DNA of 64,000 bases from GCA-2746365 sp963711255 (GTDB taxonomy: Bacteria > Pseudomonadota > Gammaproteobacteria > SZUA-229): NCBI GenBank assembly GCA_963711255.1, contig CAVQDO010000014.1:1-64000 (forward strand). The letters run 5' to 3'. Both the position numbers and the translations under genes were made by a program. This document shows positions 53,719 through 63,699 of the stretch, piece by piece (within the stretch, counting starts at the first letter, position 1; each line of letters opens with the position of its first letter). Below the pieces are notes generated by a model. That model saw only the letters and a list, made by a program, of their open reading frames with translations, made no database searches and was not told where the DNA came from.

Positions 53719-56088
53719 TTAATTAAATAAGTTAAAGAACCAGTTAGTACTGCCGTCTGTTTCACAGTCACTAGTCTGTGCAGGCTGAGAACCGATTATG
53801 AAAGGCAATTCTACCGCATTTTCGCAACTTTTCTCGGTAAGCAGGCCATTATTTCCATCTATCCAGTATTTTGTTATCGATGACATCTGCGGCACATGGT
53901 AGGGCTGGTAGGCGACTTTACCTAATAACCTCTGCCAGATCTTCATCGCGCCCGAAGATCCTGTCAAACCCGTTGGGCTATTATCATCAAAACCGGTCCA
54001 GACAACAGCAACTATATCCCTGGAAAAACCGGCAAACCAGCTATCGCGCAGATCATCAGATGTCCCCGTTTTCCCTGCCACCTGTATCTCCAGCCCTTTT
54101 GACAGGCGTTTTGCAGTGCCGTATCGGGTTACATCGATTAGCGCCGAGTTAATTAAAGCAACGGCCTCAGGCTTTACCTGGTTATCGACATCCAGTGAAT
54201 ATCGTTCCAGTGGTTCAAGGTTTTTATCCAGTACTGCAAAAACACTGCGTATCGGGCTGTGAAATCCGTTAGCAGAAAACGTTTGATAAATCGAAGCTAC
54301 TTCCATTGGCGACATGGAAACAGCGCCCAGTGCCAGCGAGGGATAGGGTTTTACTGGTTGTTTATTACCAAGTGCCTTTATCGTAGCAACAACATTATCA
54401 AGCCCGATATCCAGCGCCGTTCGTGCTGCAGGTATATTGTAAGATTTAAGTAAAGATTCATACAGTGTCACATTGCCGTGATATTCTTTATCGTAATTTT
54501 GCGGCTGCCATGGCGACTGGCCTGGCTGCTGTAAAGTCATTTCAGAATCATCCAGCAGCGTTGCCAGTGTATATCGCGACTCATCTTCAAGCGCTGCCAG
54601 GTAAACAACCGGCTTTATCAGCGAGCCAATTTGTCTGCTAGCATTCAAGGCACGATTAAAGCCCTTATAGCTAGGATTTCTATCGCCAACCAGCGCTAAT
54701 AAATCACCATTTGATGGCGAAACGACCACAGCCGCTGCCTGTAAGTCACTGTCTTTTGATAATGTTGGCAACACATTTTTTACTGCCTGCTCGGCATTAA
54801 ACTGAATATAAGGATCCAGCGTAGTAAATACCCGCAGACCTTCAGAATGCAGGTCTTCAGGCCGGTAATCCTGATGCAACTGGTGCTTGACTGCATCAAT
54901 GAAAGCCGGATATAAGCCTGACCGCGCCTGTTGAACCGTAGCAACGGGTCTGGCCGATAATTTCTCCTGCTGACGAGCAGTTATTAACTCAACCTGTTGC
55001 ATGCTAGTAAGTACAATATTACGCCGGGCTTCAGCATGTTCAGGATTTCTTACTGGGTTGTAATACGACGCTCCTTTCACCATGCCAACCAGAATCGCCA
55101 TCTGATCAATTGAAAGTTCATTCAGTGACTTGCCAAAATAAAATTCACTGGCCAGCCCAAAACCATGAATTGCACGACGACCATCCTGGCCTAAATAGAT
55201 TTCATTAATATAAGTTTCCAGTATCAGGCTTTTATCATAATGAAGCTCAAGCAATAATGACATGAATGCTTCATTAATTTTCCTGGTCAGCTTTTTCTCC
55301 TGGTTTAAAAAAAGGTTTTTGACCAGTTGCTGGGTTAACGTACTGCCACCCTGGACCGTCTTTCCTGAATAAATATTGACGAGTAACGCTCTTGCAATAG
55401 AAAGCGGATCTACTCCCCAATGTGTGAAATAACGCCTGTCTTCTATCAGTAACAGCATTTTTACAAACATATCCGGTACATCGTCCAGTTTAAGCAATAC
55501 CCTGTCCTGTGAATGCGCAGGAAAAATACCGGTGAGATAACCCGCGTCGAAGCGCACAAGGTCAGCTTTTTCATTGCTATAGATGTTGACCAGATCTGAG
55601 ACCTTGTTATCATTTATTACGACACGTACCGTATGAACAGGCTCAAGCCCATCCCAGAATACAAAATCCCTGGTCTTGATTTCAAAAATATTTTCGTAGT
55701 GACGATATTGAGCTTCCAGCTGGGGAAGCTGATCGACTTTTTTATAATTCAGGTAATCCAGTTCAAACTTTAACTGCTGTTTTGAAATTGACTTGCCAAC
55801 ATAGAGTTCAAGTGGACGTGCATACACATGTGCCGGCAATTGCCAGATACTACCTTCAAAACGCTGTGTAATTTGCTGGTCAAGTACAACGATATAGACA
55901 ATAAAGGACAAAGCAGATACTAGCAGCAGCGGATAAACTACTGCGCCTTTTAATAGCCTTTTATGCCACGCCGGTTTTTTAGGCGAAGTTTTCCTTTGTC
56001 TACTCGTCTTTTTTTTAACAGTAGCTTTTTTAGCTTTCCGCGTTCTGGATATTTTTGGTTTTGTCGATTTCGAATTTTGGGGAGGCAT
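53719..56088 (-). CDS. mrcB: Penicillin-binding protein 1B
   Basis: 789 residues, a bifunctional class A PBP. A basic cytoplasmic start (about 1-45) and one membrane helix (about 53-72) are followed by the UB2H regulatory domain (about 75-165). The glycosyltransferase (GT51, about 185-360) has EDRRYFTHWGVDP and KTVQGGSTLTQQLVKN. The transpeptidase (about 450-750) has the SxxK serine in GSLIKP, an SYN motif and KTGT. The UB2H domain and length identify PBP1b rather than PBP1a. It polymerises and cross-links peptidoglycan in the periplasm and is the first gene of a likely operon with the small lipoprotein, yoaA and tsaB. Confidence 0.96.
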   Translation of the reverse strand: MPPQNSKSTKPKISRTRKAKKATVKKKTSRQRKTSPKKPAWHKRLLKGAVVYPLLLVSALSFIVYIVVLDQQITQRFEGSIWQLPAHVYARPLELYVGKSISKQQLKFELDYLNYKKVDQLPQLEAQYRHYENIFEIKTRDFVFWDGLEPVHTVRVVINDNKVSDLVNIYSNEKADLVRFDAGYLTGIFPAHSQDRVLLKLDDVPDMFVKMLLLIEDRRYFTHWGVDPLSIARALLVNIYSGKTVQGGSTLTQQLVKNLFLNQEKKLTRKINEAFMSLLLELHYDKSLILETYINEIYLGQDGRRAIHGFGLASEFYFGKSLNELSIDQMAILVGMVKGASYYNPVRNPEHAEARRNIVLTSMQQVELITARQQEKLSARPVATVQQARSGLYPAFIDAVKHQLHQDYRPEDLHSEGLRVFTTLDPYIQFNAEQAVKNVLPTLSKDSDLQAAAVVVSPSNGDLLALVGDRNPSYKGFNRALNASRQIGSLIKPVVYLAALEDESRYTLATLLDDSEMTLQQPGQSPWQPQNYDKEYHGNVTLYESLLKSYNIPAARTALDIGLDNVVATIKALGNKQPVKPYPSLALGAVSMSPMEVASIYQTFSANGFHSPIRSVFAVLDKNLEPLERYSLDVDNQVKPEAVALINSALIDVTRYGTAKRLSKGLEIQVAGKTGTSDDLRDSWFAGFSRDIVAVVWTGFDDNSPTGLTGSSGAMKIWQRLLGKVAYQPYHVPQMSSITKYWIDGNNGLLTEKSCENAVELPFIIGSQPAQTSDCETDGSTNWFFNLFN

Positions 56089-56162
56089 TAATTCACAGAT
56101 TCATCCACTTAAGATACGGAAATTATACTGTGTTACACAGACTTTATTCATTATATTTATGC

Positions 56163-56196
56163 ACAAAAAAAAGCAGAATGAAATATCATTCTGCTT
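56163..56196. terminator. Bidirectional Rho-independent terminator
   Basis: AAGCAGAATGA and TCATTCTGCTT form a perfect 11-bp stem around AATA. The - strand tail is TTTTTTTTG and the + strand tail TTTTTA. It terminates the Sel1-repeat gene, whose stop is at 56255. Confidence 0.9.
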
Positions 56197-56254
56197 TTTA
56201 AGATTATGTAAGCTACTGTTAAATATGCTTTAAAGCAATTCTATTCAAACCTGG

Positions 56255-57185
56255 TTATTTGCAGGTTGATAAAAACCTTGCTGACTTACCACTGCATGGG
56301 TCAGACTCAAATTGCGTTTTACGAGTCTTCTGATCTTCTTCACGTTTTTTCAGCAAAGCCTGTTTCTGAGCTTCACGTCTTTTTTCTTCTGCTTCTCTTT
56401 GTGCAAGAACCTTCGCTTTTCTAGCTTCTTCCTCTGCCGCTAACTTTTCTGCTCTGGCTTTTTCCTGATATTCAGCACTGTTTTGTCTGCGCATTTCCTC
56501 AGCACGTGCTTTTGCTTCAGCTTCTTTCTGCGCCTGTAGTTTACGTTGCTTTTCCAGCTTAGCCTGTCTTTCGCGTTCCTGTTTAGCTTTTAATTCAGCC
56601 TGTTTCTTTTCATTAGCCCTGCGCTTTGCCAGTGCCTGCCGCTGCTTTTCTTCACGTACAAAAACCATTTCACTTTCAGCTGCTGTGACACCAAGCAGGG
56701 CTGCCTTACTCAACCAGCTGATAGCTGTATTATGATTCTTTTTGACACCTACGCCATAGGCATGCATTCTGCCCATATAATACTGCGCCTGTGCATTGCC
56801 ATCAGTTGCTTTTGCTTTTAAGCTTTCCACATTAGCCTTATTCGCTTCTGTGACACCATTCTTTTCCAGGTCCCAGTAGAGCAATTTGAATCCTGCTGTT
56901 TCATGGCCCTGGTTTGCTGACTTTGGTAATCCAGCTGGTGGCTTCTTTCATATTCTTTGTTACGCCAAAGCCGGTTTCATACATTTCGCCGACTTTAAAC
57001 TCTGCCTCAGCATTTCCTTTTTTGGCCAGCTTCATCTGAAAATCAAACAAACCATCTGCCTGAGCAATCACAGGTACAAAAAGAGTAAAAACAAATAGCA
57101 GAAATATAACAGCACCTGTACTGAAGGCTTTGCCGTCGGTACAGGTGCTTAATGCTGTATTACTGTTTATCTTATTCATTGTCAT
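56255..57185 (-). pseudogene. Sel1-repeat protein with long charged tail, frameshifted
   Basis: A signal or anchor (about 20-45) is followed by Sel1 repeats (AKKGNAEAEFKVGEMYETGFGVTKNMKEATSW...). The first frame (56901-57185) leaves the family after ITKVSKPGP. The other frame reads SANQGHETAGFKLLYWDLEKNGV and runs to 56255. Removing one base near 56921 restores a continuous 309-residue protein with two or three Sel1 repeats, the later one containing AQAQYYMGRMHAYGVGVKKN. After about residue 180 comes a long Lys/Glu/Ala/Arg-rich helix, probably a coiled coil, and a cysteine-bearing C-terminus. Sel1 proteins scaffold complexes, and this one is probably periplasmic or membrane-bound. The frame break is either real or an error. 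Confidence 0.85.
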
Positions 57186-57249
57186 AATTTATAAAATATT
57201 CATACAGTAGAAATTGATAACATTGTTTCCATGTATTCTATTTTAAAAC

Positions 57250-58497
57250 CTAGAAGATCACATCCAGTGCAACACTCATGATACCCACATCATTTTGTGG
57301 GCCCATCTGTGAAAAGTTTGTATTAAATAAACCGTAGTTGAAACCCTGGTTGGCAGCTGCCAGTTCAGCAGGATCAGTTTCTACATCAATCATCTGGTAC
57401 TCAACTTTCAAAGCAGCACTATCATTAACTTCATAACGCAGCCCAGCAGTAATTGAGGTTTGAACAGGAACCGGGAAATTAACACTAAATCCAATGGCAG
57501 GATTACCGGTTGGACCGACAACAGTTGCCGCACCATTACCTGGCAGACCTACTGTAGATGCTTCACCTTCAATCGAGGCAAAGGTAATATGTGGTAGCCA
57601 TTTACCAAAACGATAACCCAGTGTTGCATAATAAGACTCGGTATCACCAAATGCCTGGGACAATGTATCGGATGTCGTACGTTTTTGCCATTCGGCATAA
57701 ACAACCACATTGGCCATATCCACGTTAAAACCGGTAGCCATTACGTTACAGTCGCCCTGACTGCCGCCTAAATTAACCGTTACATCACCAAGTAATGTAT
57801 CAGGTACGGTGAACGGTTGACCGGTGACTTTCACATCACACCTGAAATTGCTGGCATGAGCCGTGTAACCACGGCCTGAGTATTTAATATCTATACCGTA
57901 AATATTTTCGGCCTCGAAATAGGCACCATTACCATTGGGAATATCATCACGATTAGAACCCAGGTAAGGCTGTAATGACAATGTGCCCGGACCAACCGAG
58001 AACTGAAGCAATAACTCAATACCATTTACTGTGTTCAGTGGATTGTTAAGCAGGTACACTTCCTGCGGTGGACGTATCCATGGGTAGGCATAGCCAACTT
58101 CTACATAATCATTTACCAGGTAAACAGGTTGTTTGATTTTACCAACATGGATGCTCGCTACATCATGAAGCTCATAGTCAATATAGGCCCATTCGATAAT
58201 TGCGTTAAAGTTATTCTTATCGCCTCGACCCAGGATTTGAGCGACGACTGACATATCATCTGAGACATCAGAGCTTATTTGCAGACCAAAGCGAGTATCT
58301 CTCTCAAATGTTAAGTCTTCTGTAATACCTCGATCGCCCAGGCCGCCAATATAAATATTACCTTTGTCAGCGTCATCTATATCTACAATCTTTGCTGCAC
58401 CTGCGGTCATAAAGCCATCAAACTGGATTGCCTGCACTGTGCTACTAGCTAAAACGGATAAAACGGCAGTAGCGACTAAGTTAAACTGTTTTTTCAT
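57250..58497 (-). CDS. Outer-membrane porin-like beta-barrel protein
   Basis: 415 residues. A Sec signal peptide (1-23, ending VQA) is followed by alternating strands with many aromatic girdle residues. The final residue is phenylalanine (LDVIF), the outer-membrane insertion mark. Segments such as RFGLQISSDVSDDMSVVAQILGRG, WAYIDYELHDVASIHVGKIKQP and the AALKVEYQMIDVET region near the end resemble porin-like proteins of the Gram-negative porin superfamily. Two cysteines in a loop (about 220-250) could form a disulfide. The substrate is unknown. It stands alone and is preceded by a 381-bp non-coding stretch. Confidence 0.88.
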   Translation of the reverse strand: MKKQFNLVATAVLSVLASSTVQAIQFDGFMTAGAAKIVDIDDADKGNIYIGGLGDRGITEDLTFERDTRFGLQISSDVSDDMSVVAQILGRGDKNNFNAIIEWAYIDYELHDVASIHVGKIKQPVYLVNDYVEVGYAYPWIRPPQEVYLLNNPLNTVNGIELLLQFSVGPGTLSLQPYLGSNRDDIPNGNGAYFEAENIYGIDIKYSGRGYTAHASNFRCDVKVTGQPFTVPDTLLGDVTVNLGGSQGDCNVMATGFNVDMANVVVYAEWQKRTTSDTLSQAFGDTESYYATLGYRFGKWLPHITFASIEGEASTVGLPGNGAATVVGPTGNPAIGFSVNFPVPVQTSITAGLRYEVNDSAALKVEYQMIDVETDPAELAAANQGFNYGLFNTNFSQMGPQNDVGIMSVALDVIF

Positions 58498-58878
58498 CTG
58501 AGGAACTCCCCTGTTTTCATTATTATATTTTTATAGACCAATAAAAGTGCTTGGCAAGCAAACACTGACAAAATGACAAAGTTTTGTTTACATTTATTGA
58601 CAAACCAGCGCTATCAATTTGAAAATCTTATTGATTCATTTACGGTAATTTGCAGAGAAAACCATCTTCAACACAAATAACTATAGACAATAAATGGTAA
58701 TAATGGAGGAATTATGAAAATTTTATTTAGACTGGATTTGAATACGATTTAAGCCAGATACAATGCACATGAAAATCCATGAGCGGGACACTTAACTATC
58801 AAGACTAGCAGATGGTTCAGCTATAAATATCTGAGCCATTTTAATAAACCTGCAAATGTTCGCAATTAGTTGCGGCCA
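58498..58878. other. Intergenic region between porin and der, with a 12-codon ORF
   Basis: 381 bases without a normal gene. A strong ribosome-binding site (GGAGG) precedes an ATG at 58714 on the + strand, opening a 12-codon frame (MKILFRLDLNTI) that stops at 58752. A 9-bp hairpin with one wobble (ATGGTTCAG / CTGAGCCAT) lies about 55 nt downstream. Whether the small frame is used is unknown. The porin promoter should also lie in this region. Confidence 0.35.
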
Positions 58879-60297
58879 TTAGTTATGATTATTAGTTTTT
58901 TTACCCGTATTTCTCTTCTTTGAGTTGTCTTTATAAGGATTACTATCGCTTATCTTAAATTCTATTTTAATCGGCGTACCCACTGAATTGAGTTCTTTTC
59001 TGAAAAAGTTGGTTAAATAACGCTTATACACGGAAGGTACTTTCGTTATCTGATTGCCATGGATAATAATCCTGGGCGGATTCATGCCGCCCTGGTGAGC
59101 AAAGCGCAACTTGATTCTGCGGCCGTTAATTAACGGTGGCTGATGTGACTGCACCGCTTTTTCCAGCAGGCGAGTAAGATCGGAAGTTGAATACTTTTGA
59201 ATAGCTGAAGCATAGGCACGATCAATTGCACCATAGAGTTTGCCTACGCTAGAGCCATGTAGCGCTGAAATAAAAAATGTTTCAGCAAAGCGAACGAATG
59301 GTAATTGCTTATCCAGGCCCTTGTGTATTAGCTGTTTTTGATAATCGTCCATGCCATCCCATTTATTGATGGTAAGTACTAATGCGCGCCCTGCTTCAAG
59401 AACATAGCCAATCAAATGCAAATCCTGGTCAGCAATTTCCGTCCTGGCATCAATCATCATAATAACAACGTTGGCACGTTCGATTGCCTGCATTGATTTG
59501 ATGATGCTGAATTTTTCTATCGCTTCATGAACCGAACGTTTGCGACGAATACCTGCAGTATCAATAAAGGTATATTTTTTACCATCCCGTTCGAACGGGA
59601 TAAAAACACTATCGCGGGTTGTGCCTGGCATATCATACACAACTACCCGCTCCTCGCCGAGGAAACGATTCACAAGTGTAGACTTGCCAACATTTGGACG
59701 GCCAATAATGGCAACTTTTATACTTTCATCAACAGGCTCACCATCATCAAGGTTATCCGACTCGTCAGCTTCAATGCCGGGCGGCTGTATATTCAAGTCG
59801 CTAAGTACACTCGACATCATTGACTGAATGCCGCGATTCTGCGAAGCAGCAATTGACTCAGGTTCACCAAGCCCCAGCGAAAAGAAATCACTGGCAACGG
59901 TGCGTGCATCCAGGCCATCGGTTTTATTAACCACAAGTTTGACCAGTTTGCCGGTACGCCTTAAAGATTCGGCGATCACTTCATCCGCAGGCGTTAAACC
60001 ATCACGCGCATCAACCATAAAGAGAATGATATCGCTTTCATCAACAGCCAGCCTGGTCTGTTTTTCCATGTGTGAATCGAGTTCTTCAGTCTCTCCGCTT
60101 AAACCACCGGTATCGATGATAATTAACTCAGCGCCATTAAACTCGAATCGTCCATACTGACGATCACGGGTAAGCCCGGGGTAATCGGCTACCAGTGCAT
60201 CCCGTGACTTCGTTAGCACATTAAATAATGTTGATTTACCGACGTTGGGGCGTCCTACCAGTGCGACGACAACTTCAGGTTTAATTATCTCTGACAT
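58879..60297 (-). CDS. der: Ribosome-assembly GTPase Der
   Basis: 472 residues. Two tandem Era-type G domains are plain: GRPNVGKSTLFN near residue 15 and GRPNVGKSTLVN near 205, each followed by DTGG or DTAG and NK.D motifs. A C-terminal KH-like domain (RRIKLRFAHQGG...PPRIIIHGNQ) precedes a basic tail (KDNSKKRNTGKK). Der is needed for 50S subunit maturation. It is the last gene of hisS-yfgM-bamB-der, the conserved order. Confidence 0.98.
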   Translation of the reverse strand: MSEIIKPEVVVALVGRPNVGKSTLFNVLTKSRDALVADYPGLTRDRQYGRFEFNGAELIIIDTGGLSGETEELDSHMEKQTRLAVDESDIILFMVDARDGLTPADEVIAESLRRTGKLVKLVVNKTDGLDARTVASDFFSLGLGEPESIAASQNRGIQSMMSSVLSDLNIQPPGIEADESDNLDDGEPVDESIKVAIIGRPNVGKSTLVNRFLGEERVVVYDMPGTTRDSVFIPFERDGKKYTFIDTAGIRRKRSVHEAIEKFSIIKSMQAIERANVVIMMIDARTEIADQDLHLIGYVLEAGRALVLTINKWDGMDDYQKQLIHKGLDKQLPFVRFAETFFISALHGSSVGKLYGAIDRAYASAIQKYSTSDLTRLLEKAVQSHQPPLINGRRIKLRFAHQGGMNPPRIIIHGNQITKVPSVYKRYLTNFFRKELNSVGTPIKIEFKISDSNPYKDNSKKRNTGKKTNNHN

Positions 60298-60320
60298 AAT
60301 ATATTAGTCTGGCTATGGTG

Positions 60321-61526
60321 CTAAAAGCCGTCGTCGTGTTCACGAAGTGCAAGCACGTATAATATTCCACCGCGTGTAACCACTGCCAGCCTGTTTTTAC
60401 CTTTGACTACAGGCGGCACAATAATACCGGTACTGAGGTCCCAGCCCAGATCATCGAACTGCCCCAGTTGATAACGCGCAACAAAATGCCCGTCATAACG
60501 TGACAACAAATGTACATAACCTTCAAAATCACCCACCGCCAGATAATCACCGAAAATGGTAGGACGCGTTAGACTTCGATAAGCAAGCTTTTCCTGCTTC
60601 CAGATAGTTGCACCATTTAAGCGATCGAGCGCCCAGATGTTCCCATTCTCATCACTGCTGTACAGGACTTTTTCGTCCAGTGTCACACCGGTATGCGTTG
60701 AGAAATCCCGTGCCCATAAAAACTGGCCACGTTCAACATCAATAGCTGCAACACGCCCCTGAAAACTGGCGGCGTATAAAACTCGGCCATAAAGCTCGGC
60801 ATCACCATCGATATCAACCAGCCGTTGAATTTCGGAACGGCCAGTAGGAACGGCTAAAGCGATGTCCCAGATGATTTCACCATTATCAGGAGAGATAGCA
60901 ATTAATCTTCCATCATCCAGACCGGCAAATATTCGGTCACGTGCAATCACTGGCTCACCGGCACCACGAATCGTTAGATCTGGAATCGCCCGCTGGTACT
61001 GCCAGCGGATTTTGCCACTCTGTAAATCCAGGCTAAGAATTTTACCGTCTACCGTCCGGACAATCGCCGTATTGTCATAAATAGCGGGTTTCGCCAGCAC
61101 TTCAGTTGGCACTCGCGTACGCCATAGCTGAGTACGAGTCGCCGCATCAACAGCAATAACATGGGCATCGCGGGTAGCTACTAACCAGACATTTTCGTTG
61201 CCGCCAACGCCAGCACTAATAACCGTATCCAGTTCGATGTCATGTTCAAAATCCCCGCTTGCCAGACTAATGACACTTAAGCGGCCATTCCTGCTTATTG
61301 TTACTGCAATTTCTTTTAAAAGCAGCGGCTGTAAAAATACGTACTGCTCTTCAGCGCCGGCCCCGGTTGATTTATGCCAGGTGACGTCAAGGTAGTAATT
61401 ACTATCGAAAGGCACCAGTTCAGTCGGCTGGTCGAGATTATCATCATCGGCACAGCCACTGAGCAATATGCCCAGCAACAGAAAAATGAGGTAACGGGTA
61501 TTAAATAAAACGTTAAGGTTATGCAC
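60321..61526 (-). CDS. bamB: Outer-membrane assembly lipoprotein BamB
   Basis: 401 residues. A lipoprotein signal ends at LLSGC (Cys25), then an eight-bladed PQQ-type beta-propeller follows, with blades such as LISLDLQSGKIRWQY, LIAISPDNGEIIWDI and WALDRLNGATIWKQ. BamB is an accessory part of the BAM complex that folds beta-barrel proteins into the outer membrane. Position between yfgM and der and length both match. It starts 105 nt after the yfgM stop, so some independent expression is possible. Confidence 0.96.
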   Translation of the reverse strand: MHNLNVLFNTRYLIFLLLGILLSGCADDDNLDQPTELVPFDSNYYLDVTWHKSTGAGAEEQYVFLQPLLLKEIAVTISRNGRLSVISLASGDFEHDIELDTVISAGVGGNENVWLVATRDAHVIAVDAATRTQLWRTRVPTEVLAKPAIYDNTAIVRTVDGKILSLDLQSGKIRWQYQRAIPDLTIRGAGEPVIARDRIFAGLDDGRLIAISPDNGEIIWDIALAVPTGRSEIQRLVDIDGDAELYGRVLYAASFQGRVAAIDVERGQFLWARDFSTHTGVTLDEKVLYSSDENGNIWALDRLNGATIWKQEKLAYRSLTRPTIFGDYLAVGDFEGYVHLLSRYDGHFVARYQLGQFDDLGWDLSTGIIVPPVVKGKNRLAVVTRGGILYVLALREHDDGF

Positions 61527-61631
61527 AGAATAATTTATATGTTTGAGTAGTAGGAATATTACGGCTAATGTGAATTCTTAGTTACAAAATCACAGAGTTA
61601 AGTTCACATTATTGTGGCTACATTCAGTATT

Positions 61632-62318
61632 CTATGAATTAACTGAATACTGGCTATTGTTGTATAAATTGTGATTTACACTGGCTGCAGAGGACTGACC
61701 AAGTTTCTGCCGTTTCAACTTCAACCATTTACTTGCCGCCGCACCCTGCAAACTGATCGCCCGGTCATAAGCCATGCGAGCCTGTGCAATATCACCTTTC
61801 GCATCAAATAAGTCACCTTTAATTTCTTCATATTGCGCATCATAAGCCGGATCATGTTTGGTGTTTAATAGTGAAGTCGCCAGCTCATATTTTTCCTGCT
61901 CGATGTAAACTCTTGCCAGTCGTAAAGTGGCAACCTGTTTGATCTGATCATCACTGGCATGTTTTACTGCCAGTTCGAGCTGTGCTACGGCGACATCACT
62001 GTTACCTTTTTCGTATTCAGATTTTGCCATTGCCAGCGATGATAATGCCGCATAGGGTGTATCCGAAAAATCATTAATCAGACTGTTATTAATATCAATA
62101 ACCTTGTCATCAGCCTGCTGTGTGGCAATTCCCTGCATTAGCTGCATATACATATCACTTGCCTGCACAGCATGAATGTGGCTCTGCTCATTGTAATAAC
62201 GCCAGCCAAATAATCCTGAGACGCCAACAAATAAGCCAACAATAAGTGAAGTACCGTTTTCCTTCCACCATTTTTTCAGGGCTTCAACCTGCTGTTCTTC
62301 TGTTTCGTATTCGTTCAT
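61632..62318 (-). CDS. yfgM: YfgM-like ancillary SecYEG translocon subunit
   Basis: 228 residues. An N-terminal EQQVEALKKWWKENG helix and one membrane segment (about 22-40, SLIVGLFVGVSGLFGWRYY) are followed by a periplasmic TPR-like domain (about 45-200). YfgM associates with PpiD at the translocon and helps periplasmic proteins fold. The gene lies between hisS and bamB as in E. coli. The tail ends in an Asn/Ser-rich stretch. Confidence 0.93.
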   Translation of the reverse strand: MNEYETEEQQVEALKKWWKENGTSLIVGLFVGVSGLFGWRYYNEQSHIHAVQASDMYMQLMQGIATQQADDKVIDINNSLINDFSDTPYAALSSLAMAKSEYEKGNSDVAVAQLELAVKHASDDQIKQVATLRLARVYIEQEKYELATSLLNTKHDPAYDAQYEEIKGDLFDAKGDIAQARMAYDRAISLQGAAASKWLKLKRQKLGQSSAASVNHNLYNNSQYSVNS

Positions 62319-62347
62319 TGAATTTTCTCAAGCTAAATTTAAATTAG

Positions 62348-63610
62348 TTATATTTCTGCTAAAAAGTCGAGCACTGTTGTAAAGCTGACACTTTCCTGCT
62401 CTTTTTTCTCAAGCATGTACTTTACAGTAAACTGCTCTTTCTGCAGTTCATCTTCCGCAAGGATCAGGGCAATTTTTGCACCGCTGCGATCAGCCTTTTT
62501 CATCTGGCTTTTCATCGATCCACCGCCACAGTGGCACAGCATTTTGAGATCGGGGTAATGTTCTCTAATATCTTCGGCTAACTGCAGTCCTTTAATTTCA
62601 CATTCATCACCCAGCAAAACCAGGTAGACGTCGACGGCATCAGCAGGCTGTTCCTGTTGCGCTTCCAGTAGTGAAAGAATACGTTCAACACCAAGCGCAA
62701 AGCCAATCGCAGCCGTGGCCTTGCCGCCCAGTTGTTCAACCAGTCCATCATAACGTCCGCCGGCGCATATTGTACCCTGTGCACCAAGGTCATCGGTAAT
62801 CCACTCAAATACTGTTTTACAATAGTAATCAAGACCTCGAACCAGTCTTGGATTAATCGTGTACTTTATACCGGTGGCGTCCAGCCTGGCCCTTAGTTTA
62901 TCAAATTGCTGGCGAGATTCATCGTCGAGATGATCCATCAGTGCGGGGGCATTGTCCAGCATCTGCTTCATCGCCGGATTTTTGCTATCCAGTATACGCA
63001 GCGGATTGCTTTGCAGGCGGCGCTTGCTGTCCTCATCAAGCAGCGATTCGTGCCCTGTAAGGTAGTCTACCAGTACGGCTTTATAAGCCGCCCTTGCCTG
63101 GTTTGAACCAAGGGTATTTATTTCCAGCCGAATACCTTTAAGCCCTAATTGCTTCCAGAGCCTGGCTCCGATCAGGATTAATTCCGCATCAATGTCAGGA
63201 GTTTCAACACCATAGGCTTCTACACCAAACTGGTGAAACTGGCGGTAACGGCCTTTTTGTGGACGTTCATGCCGGAACATGGGGCCGTTGTACCATAAGC
63301 GCTGCACCTGGTTATGTAACAGTCCATGCTGTATCCCGGCTCGAACACAACTTGCCGTACCCTCGGGGCGCAGACTTAACTTATCGCCATTACGGTCTTC
63401 AAAGGTATACATTTCTTTTTCGACAATATCGGTAACTTCTCCGATAGAGCGACAGAACAGGTCGGTCGATTCCACCAGTGGCATGCGAATTTCCTTATAG
63501 CCGTAACTCGTCATTAACTGGCGGATAACAGCTTCAAAAGACTGCCATCGGTGACTATCTTCGGGTAATACGTCGTGCATTCCACGTATAGACTTAATTA
63601 ACTTGGACAT
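62348..63610 (-). CDS. hisS: Histidyl-tRNA synthetase
   Basis: 420 residues of the class IIa synthetase that charges tRNA-His. Motifs include IRGMHDVLP at the start, motif 2 near MFRHERPQKGRYRQFHQFG, the histidine-A motif LVRGLDYYCKTVFEW and AGGRYDGL. The C-terminal anticodon-binding domain (about 325-420) has DVYLVLLGDE. In E. coli ispG lies between rodZ and hisS, but here only about 90 bp separate hisS from the rodZ-like gene. Confidence 0.98.
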   Translation of the reverse strand: MSKLIKSIRGMHDVLPEDSHRWQSFEAVIRQLMTSYGYKEIRMPLVESTDLFCRSIGEVTDIVEKEMYTFEDRNGDKLSLRPEGTASCVRAGIQHGLLHNQVQRLWYNGPMFRHERPQKGRYRQFHQFGVEAYGVETPDIDAELILIGARLWKQLGLKGIRLEINTLGSNQARAAYKAVLVDYLTGHESLLDEDSKRRLQSNPLRILDSKNPAMKQMLDNAPALMDHLDDESRQQFDKLRARLDATGIKYTINPRLVRGLDYYCKTVFEWITDDLGAQGTICAGGRYDGLVEQLGGKATAAIGFALGVERILSLLEAQQEQPADAVDVYLVLLGDECEIKGLQLAEDIREHYPDLKMLCHCGGGSMKSQMKKADRSGAKIALILAEDELQKEQFTVKYMLEKKEQESVSFTTVLDFLAEI

Positions 63611-63699
63611 GAATTGTTAGATTTGGTTAATAGTGTAAATGGCAGCGATTTTACATTGATTCGCCTGAAAAGCGCAGTTTGAATGCCTGTTTTTGGCAA

